Assembly: GCA_000711775.1 (NCBI GenBank)
Contig: ARYC01001245.1
Span: 33,296 to 97,295 of the forward strand
Direction: 5' to 3'
DNA length: 64,000 bases
Source: Oxytricha trifallax
Lineage: Eukaryota; Ciliophora; Spirotrichea; Sporadotrichida; Oxytrichidae
Position 1 is the first letter of the stretch; each line of letters begins with the position of its first letter. The notes beneath the pieces were generated by a model that was not told where the DNA came from, did no database searches, and worked only from the letters and a program-made list of their open reading frames with translations. Below, piece after piece: positions 58,380 to 64,000 of the stretch. The position numbers and the translations under genes were made by a program.

Positions 58380-58907
58380 CCTATTAATTTAATTATTAAA
58401 TAGTCTTTATTTTATTTTATTTTATTTTATTTTGATTTATGATTAGTCTTAATTAAATATAGGACATAGTAAGTTTATTTGGGTAGATTTCTTCATTTTT
58501 TAAGAATTATTTCAAATATAAACTAGAATTACTTACTTAATGAATGATTTGGATCTGAGGTTAGCATTTGATCAGTGCAGTGGTATTTGATCAAGACAAA
58601 TCTGACAATAATAAAATAAAGTGGGTCAAAAATATTTTTATGTTTGATATAAATTATGATTAGATTAATTGTATTCTTAATTACACTATTTTAAATCGAT
58701 ATGTGGTCATATTATTTATTTAAATAATTTTTGCTTAAAAACTAAATAGGGAAATTGATTATGTTTGCTTATAAAACTAAGTAGCTTAAAAGATTGTATT
58801 CTTGGCGTTCTGAGGGCAGCTCTTAGCTATAGGATTCAGAGAAAGATGATTATTTATAAATTTAACAAACTTGTGGTTTGAAAAGAAAACTTGGTCAAAA
58901 TACAATC
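58380..58907. other. element F divergent intergenic region
   Basis: Contains a (TTTTA)n microsatellite at 58403-58434. The GGTTAACCTCC element of A-C was not seen here. Confidence 0.5.
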
Positions 58908-60147
58908 ATGCCTAGTCATAAAAGTGAAAAGAAAGGCAATAAAATAAATGATTAAAAGTACCAATGTCATTCATGTAATCGAGTATTCGCAAATAAAAGT
59001 ATTTTGAATTGGCATGCCAAATATTGCCAGGCACTAACTAGTTAACTTATTAAAGAGGGAAAGAACTTAAATGGGAATCGATCTCAAGTTTAATCAAGAA
59101 AAGTCTCTCAATCAAGCCTTTCTTCATTGAGCGATATTGATGAGGACTAAGAGAGACTACCTCAATAAGCATAGTCACTTGTTACTAAAGTCATTCCTGA
59201 AGATGAGCCTTGAACTTCGAGAAATATTATTATACAATAGTCCTAAGCTAAGGATTCAAATAGAGGAGATGGGAGTTGTTCAACTGAGTTTTGACTATCT
59301 TAGAAACTTTGAAATCAATCGCCATTTCATGATCACACTTTATTCTTCGATAAGATAATTTGCTGGAAAGAGAAGCCCAGTCGCTAATTTTTGGAATGCA
59401 CCACTATGTCACTCTATGCTACAAAGATAATTTTTACAGACTTTACAACGAGATTCAGTTCCTTCACAAGCAGGACTAGCAAATTAAGCTGAGCAATCAA
59501 AATGCCATTTCAGAACTTGCTTCTTATAAGTAGCTGATGAATGTGATTCCCCTTAAATATCTAGTCAAAGCCTCTGGTCATATTGGACTAGTATATTCCT
59601 TCTATCATTATAACTTTGGCGATTACTAGAGGATGTGCTATGATCCAGTTTTGACATAATCATTCTTAAGAAAGTTAAAAAGTTAATTAATGGAGTTCAG
59701 GAGATCCATAGACTTGGATATACCCACAGAAGATTGAATCTTCTCAACATTGTTGTGGACTCCAACTCCGAAGATTTGAGAATTTTAAACTTTGAGCGAG
59801 CTAGTCTGATGACTAACCTCAAGACTAAATCCTACAATTCTAAGAGACTTTACTCTCCAATAAGAGATGAATTTGCGTTAGGTAATCCCATGGTTGATTC
59901 CTACAGTGTGGCATCAATTATAGAGCACTCGTATATAAACAGGAATTTCAATGTCGAAATCTAGTCTTAAAACAGGTTCCTCGTGAATTGCGAGATCATC
60001 GGCTATATTCCTAATGAAGACTAGCACATAAAAAAAATCATCTACGCCTTTTTCATGATTAAGGATTAACACTCATGGCTACTATCTCTGGATGAGATGT
60101 CAAACCTAGTAGATCAAATAGATTTCAATTAAGCAAGAATATGTTGA
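58908..60147 (+). pseudogene. element F zinc-finger/pseudokinase gene
   Basis: ATG at 58908 (MPSHKSEKKGNKINDQ). One finger, YQCHSCNRVFANKSILNWHA with KYC after it (C2HC), then SLSSLSDIDEDQERLPQQAQ and a TGA at about 59211. A later frame gives kinase N-lobe-like YVTLCYKDNFYRLYNEIQFL and SGHIGLVYSFYHYNFGDYQR; another gives QEIHRLGYTHRRLNLLNIVV and LRILNFERASLM. HRDLKPEN has become HRRLNLLN and DFG is NFE, so both catalytic aspartates are lost. Ends at TGA 60145-60147. It needs at least two frame changes. Confidence 0.72.
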
Positions 60148-61336
60148 TGATAACCCCTCGTCATCTTAGTCATAAAATGACATGACTAACACAATGAACT
60201 TATATAGTCACCAATTAAAGATGCTTCATTCAATTCATTTAAAACTTAACGCAGATAATAAGTCAAACAAGAAAATTAAGAATTAGACTAAGTTTTTGAG
60301 AGCGGATATCCGCTCTAATTTTGGCTTTGATTGCTAAATTAAATCGCATTATAACTTAGAGAAATTACTTTTGTTTTCCAGAAAATGATTAAATAATCAA
60401 GAGTAGTGATTAATAAATTATTCTAATGATATATGTTTTTAATAGTGAATAGTGAATAGTGTAAAAGAAAATAAATTTGAAATCTTTGAAATGAACTATG
60501 ATCTTAATGATAGTTATTAACAAATTTTAGGATGTAAAACATATTTAATTAATAGATAAACGTACCAATTAAAGTGAGTACTTTATAATAATGCAATAAT
60601 TGGTGGATAAAAATTATAATAGGGGATTAAAGAATAATGTATTAAAATATTAAAGTTAAAATATCTAAAATGTAATTTAATTTATATATTCGAGCTAAGT
60701 CAAAAATATAAATTTAGACTTAGCTCGTTGATTTGATTAGATTTATAAAAATATTATTATAGCATTTCTAAGTTTTTAATAATTATTATTAATGATCTAC
60801 TTAAATTTTCGTATTTTTTTTCTAACTATAAATAAAATGGGTTTAATTATACCGATATCCGCTTAATTGTCATCTTTACAAACTCTGATCTTTCTTTAAA
60901 ACTAGTCTTTTTATTTAATCTGCTTATATAATAATTCAAAATATATTAATAAGTGCAAGTTTAATCTTAAGACGTTTAATTTAATAGAGATTAACATCCC
61001 TCACAAAAAACAGAAAACTTTTAAATATATTTATTTATTTAGTTTTTTTTGTTATGAAACAATGACTATGATAAAGTTTATATAATGACTATATATATTT
61101 TAATGATTTTTTATCTGAAGATTAATTATTTCAATTAAATTCTTATAATTTTTGGTTCATGGGGAATGTACAAAATCTTAAGAAGTAGGCTCTACAATAA
61201 GTTTTGAGAAAATATTTGGAATAAAATAAAATAGTGAATTAACAAAAAAAGAGAATATTCAGTCGATCATCTTAATGATGGATCTCTTTTAAGTTTAAAA
61301 TTCCAGGTAGGTATTAATATTATTTAATTAAGATTT
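60148..61336. other. AT-rich spacer with two strong hairpins
   Basis: Perfect palindrome AGAGCGGATATCCGCTCT at 60299-60316 and the inverted pair CGAGCTAAGTC / GACTTAGCTCG at 60691-60727. The right end of element F may lie here but no G4T4-type terminus was found. Confidence 0.5.
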
Positions 61337-61355
61337 TATTTTATCTAATAATAAT

Positions 61356-61638
61356 AATAATAATAATAATAATTAGATCACATTGAGGTCTCTGGGGACC
61401 CCCGATCTGGATTGCTTTTTAGTGCAAATAAGGGTCAAGCCCTATTAGTTAATTGGAGATTCTCTCCTGTATACTGAGTCTTTTCATCTTCTTCTGAAGT
61501 TTCTTTTCTTTTTCCTCTTGGTTTGCCTCTTCCTTTGTTTCCTCGCTTGTTGTTTCTTCTCTTTCTACCTCCTTTTCTGGGTCCTCCATGAAGTATCTGG
61601 ACTGTTTCTCCCATGTCTTTAAATTTGAAGAAGGAGTC
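61356..61638 (-). mobile_element. 5'-truncated LINE-like element, 3' end
   Basis: Minus-strand copy with (ATT)n tail at its 3' end (61356-61372) and a 19-bp target duplication TATTTTATCTAATAATAAT (61337-61355 and 61639-61657, partly merging with the tail). Shares the 3' ~80 bp with the elements at 12059 and 26905, including AAAAAGCAATCCAGATCGGG. Upstream it codes for a glutamate/lysine-rich stretch (EDPEKEVEREETTSEETKEE) found in neither of the other two. Confidence 0.8.
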
Positions 61639-61657
61639 TATTTTATCTAATAATAAT

Positions 61658-62170
61658 TTTCAATTTAATTGCTCTTCACTATATATACTCTCATGTAATA
61701 ATTCATCGATAAAGTTTAAAATAAAGATTGAAGATAAATTCTTAATTTAGCATCTCTTGTACATATGATGTTTTTATATCCAAATTATATAAGTTTTTCT
61801 TGAAAAATAACATATTCCTTATGAGGTAAGGTTTCTTTATATTCCAATATTATTTTTGAATATTAATTATTTTTTTCGAAATAGATTTATAAGGTTCAAA
61901 ACCTCCCAAAATTTTTTGACCTGCTTGAACTTCAAGCATTAACTTTAGAAGATTTTGCCATGCCTATATATAATTTATGAATAAATATAATTTTAGAAAT
62001 GTTATAGTTTGAAGCTCGTTCGTGGCCGATGCTATAATCTCTGCCCCATTTTTAATTAACTTTTTTAAAAAACTTTTTTTAATCACATTTTTTCTCATTT
62101 TTACTTACCAAAAATCATGAATCTCAAAATCCATTTTGATTATCATAGTTCCATTTAGATTTATCACTAT
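61658..62170. other. AT-rich spacer
   Basis: Nothing recognised. Confidence 0.5.
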
Positions 62171-62583
62171 TGTAGAAATACATTTGAATTTGGAAAATTA
62201 ATTATAAATATATTTAAATTATTTAAAAATCGTGGCAGTTAAAGTTGGCCAATTTAAACGATCTTGGGCTCATTCGATAGATAATTCAAAATTAGCTGGA
62301 CTTTATTATTGGCGGTATTATTTTATCGCATCCCTGGAGTGAGATAACTCGACTTTAATGTGAGGGTATGATTTATTGAATTTAGATGCATATAATTAAA
62401 GTCGAGTTATCTCACTCCAGGGATGCGATAAAATAGTACCGCCAATAATAAAGTCCAGCTAATTTTAAATTGTCTATCAAACAAGCCCAAGATCGTTTAA
62501 ATTGGCCAACTTTAACTGCCACGATTTTTAAATAATTTAAATATATTTATAATTAATTTTCCAAATTCAAATGTATTTCTACA
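62171..62583. repeat. long palindrome, about 187-bp arms
   Basis: Arm 1 62171-62361 and arm 2 62397-62583 are reverse complements with a few mismatches. The inner end is TTAAAGTCGAGTTATCTCAC and the outer end TGTAGAAATACATTTGAATT. Loop of about 35 bp contains TATGATTTATTGAATTTAGA, reminiscent of the outer end of the 42607 palindrome (GATGATTTATTGAATATA). No ORF. Confidence 0.92.
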
Positions 62584-62780
62584 ATAATCTTTTTTGCTTT
62601 TTTGGGTGCCTATTTTTGATTCCTTATCTGATTTTTTTAGGGAAAAAATTTTTTTTTGAAAAAATAAAGAACATTGTTCGGAATCCTCCCAGAATATACC
62701 AAAATCAATTAGGATTTCATGCATGCTATGCTTTATATGAAATTTTCAAATTTACTTAATTTAAGTTAAATATACTCATT

Positions 62781-64000
62781 CAAAACCCCAAAACCCTTTC
62801 AGTAGTTTGATTGAGTTTTTGATTGATAAAAGTAGACTATTAGTGCATACTTTATTAGGGTTTTAAAAGGGTTTATATAGGGGTTTAATGTTTAAATATT
62901 AGTATTTTAAGTGAGTATAACAAGCGAGTTTTTATAAATATTTCACACAAACATAAGCTTAGAGTCATGAGGCAGTTCTCTGAATTTTATCTTTCTAATT
63001 TGATGTTTGATTGTTTCTATTGCTTGTTAATTCTCTTAGCTTGGCTTGATAATAGTTGAGTATGCAAGTTCTCTGAGACCTCCATTTTTTTTTATTTATC
63101 GAGATATTGTTTGATTCTCTGCTTAGAATCTCTCTCACCCCTGCAGCTAAAGTAATCTTTTCTTGGCATGTCGCTCTCTATTATTATTACTGCTAGAGCC
63201 CAGATATCCCATTAAGTGTCTCCATCTCTCCAATCCTCTCTCTCTGGAAAATATCCAGGAGTGCCGTATACATTTCCTTATGCAGAGGCTTGCACTCTTT
63301 AAGCTCAGTTGAAGTCTATAATATAAACTCTAACAGGCTGAAAGTTCAACATGATATTCTCTGGCTTTAAGTCTCTATGAACATAACCTAGCTTGTGAAG
63401 CTCTTCAATCCCCTCAACTATCTGCTATACAATCTAGCCAATTTATCTCTGACATCTATTGTCAGATAAGAATTGTCTGTAAGTCATTTCAAGTAATGGA
63501 AGCCTGAAGGCTACATGATCTTTACCAAGTAAAATAGCATCAAGCTATATGATATGCCTGCACTCATTTAAATTTGCCTTTTAAAGAGCATAATACTCAT
63601 TTGCAAATTCCATTTGGAACTTGTCATCAGCAAGGCAGTAATTGAATGGATATATCTTGTAAGCATATTAGTCATCAGTAATGACTCTCTTCTCTATTTT
63701 ATCTTCAAGAGTGAGGTAGCTTTCAAGGCAAGAATCTAAGTCAATAATTTTTAATATGGGAATCTTAATTGCCTCGATTTTAACAGTGATTTTATTGATC
63801 TCAGAGACTGGAAAGTTCTTGACTGCTTTTCTTCATTTTAACTTACTTCTAGACTTCAACTCTAAGAGACTCCACTGGGTTTCTTGATCTTCTCTTTTAG
63901 AGGAATCTATTCCCTGTAGGTTCATGATAAATACAAGACTTTAATTGTACTTTTTCTTTAAGTGCACTTTGAGGTCTCTAGTATTAGAATATGGCTTCTC
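62781..64000. mobile_element. TBE: TBE copy D, left part, runs off the window
   Basis: Starts CAAAACCCCAAAACCCTTTC at 62781 after ATT (62778-62780). ITR of the C subfamily, and the sequence follows TBE C closely throughout. Only the left 1.22 kb is in the window. Confidence 0.92.
62943..64000 (-). pseudogene. TBE D zinc-finger/protein-kinase gene, partial
   Basis: C-terminal and middle part of the kinase gene; ends at TGA 62943-62945 and continues past the window edge. Readable: KLGYVHRDLKPENIMLNFQP, VRVYIIDFN followed by TGA (63305-63307), NVYGTPGYFPEREDWRDGD, QWDIWALAVIIIESDMPRK (Trp intact, TGA in C). The TGA directly after DFN is at the same codon as in copy A. The upstream finger region follows copy C at its start (63840-64000), with at least one single-base difference (63827). 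Confidence 0.85.

Larger units (their letters stand above)
56053..60147. mobile_element. element F: divergent TBE-like element
   Basis: Gene order transposase (plus), 22-kDa homologue (minus), finger/kinase gene (plus), as in TBEs and element E. A likely left terminus is CAAAACCCC at 56053-56061 preceded by ATT, the TBE-type target; the right terminus was not found. The genes are GC-richer than those of A-D and less frame-damaged, but key catalytic residues are replaced. The total of about 4.1 kb from the left end to the kinase stop is close to TBE length. Confidence 0.7.

Noticed and set aside
62512-62759. Overlapping plus and minus runs of 62-70 codons
   Set aside because: They lie across a palindrome arm and AT-rich flank; low-complexity translations.

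Overview
The window looks like germline (micronuclear) DNA of a stichotrichous spirotrich ciliate, an Oxytricha/Stylonychia-type organism. Three things support this. (1) Every convincing protein reads only if TAA and TAG are glutamine and TGA is the sole stop. (2) Several mobile elements begin with C4A4-type sequence (CAAAACCCC...), the ciliate telomere repeat, as in the telomere-bearing elements (TBEs) known from Oxytricha germline DNA. (3) The DNA is very AT-rich, with small GC-richer coding islands set in AT-rich spacers, as expected of macronuclear-destined segments among germline-limited DNA. Because the genetic code is non-standard, ORFs called with the standard code are mostly shadows. 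The gene calls here come from hand translation with TGA as the only stop, so boundaries are good but frameshift counts may be off by one.

Layout. 1-2423 AT-rich. 2424-3750 unidentified minus-strand coding island. 3.75-12 kb AT-rich with small repeats. 12059-13694 LINE-like retroelement. 15789-19888 TBE 'A' (ATT target duplication). 20791-22568 Merlin/IS1595-type DNA transposon (9-bp target duplication, long inverted repeats holding 19-bp satellites). 22857-28884 TBE 'B' (AAT target duplication) carrying a nested LINE-like insertion (26905-28552). 29191-30700 island with an arginine methyltransferase fragment (minus) and a YHYH-domain fragment (plus). 32624-36036 divergent TBE-like element 'E'. 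A 2.42-kb tandem duplication covers 34362-36804 and 36805-39228 and joins E to TBE 'C' (38461-42604). 42607-43271 near-perfect palindrome. 45.1-46.55 kb broken Tc1/IS630-type transposase. 46784-48480 spliced unidentified gene. 48736-50110 glutamine/lysine-rich ORF. 50.43-51.85 kb coding island. 52781-53099 tRNA-like SINE. 54961-55659 candidate ORF. 56053-60147 divergent TBE-like element 'F'. 61356-61638 LINE-like 3' fragment. 62171-62583 second palindrome. 62781-64000 start of TBE 'D'.

TBEs carry three genes in a fixed order: DDE transposase, then the small '22-kDa' gene on the opposite strand, then a C2H2 zinc-finger/protein-kinase gene on the transposase strand. All three complete TBEs show this order, and the divergent elements E and F show it too, which is how they were recognised. 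The 22-kDa gene contains two very short spliceosomal introns at conserved positions in every copy where it can be read. Most copies have one to several frameshifts or in-frame TGA codons.
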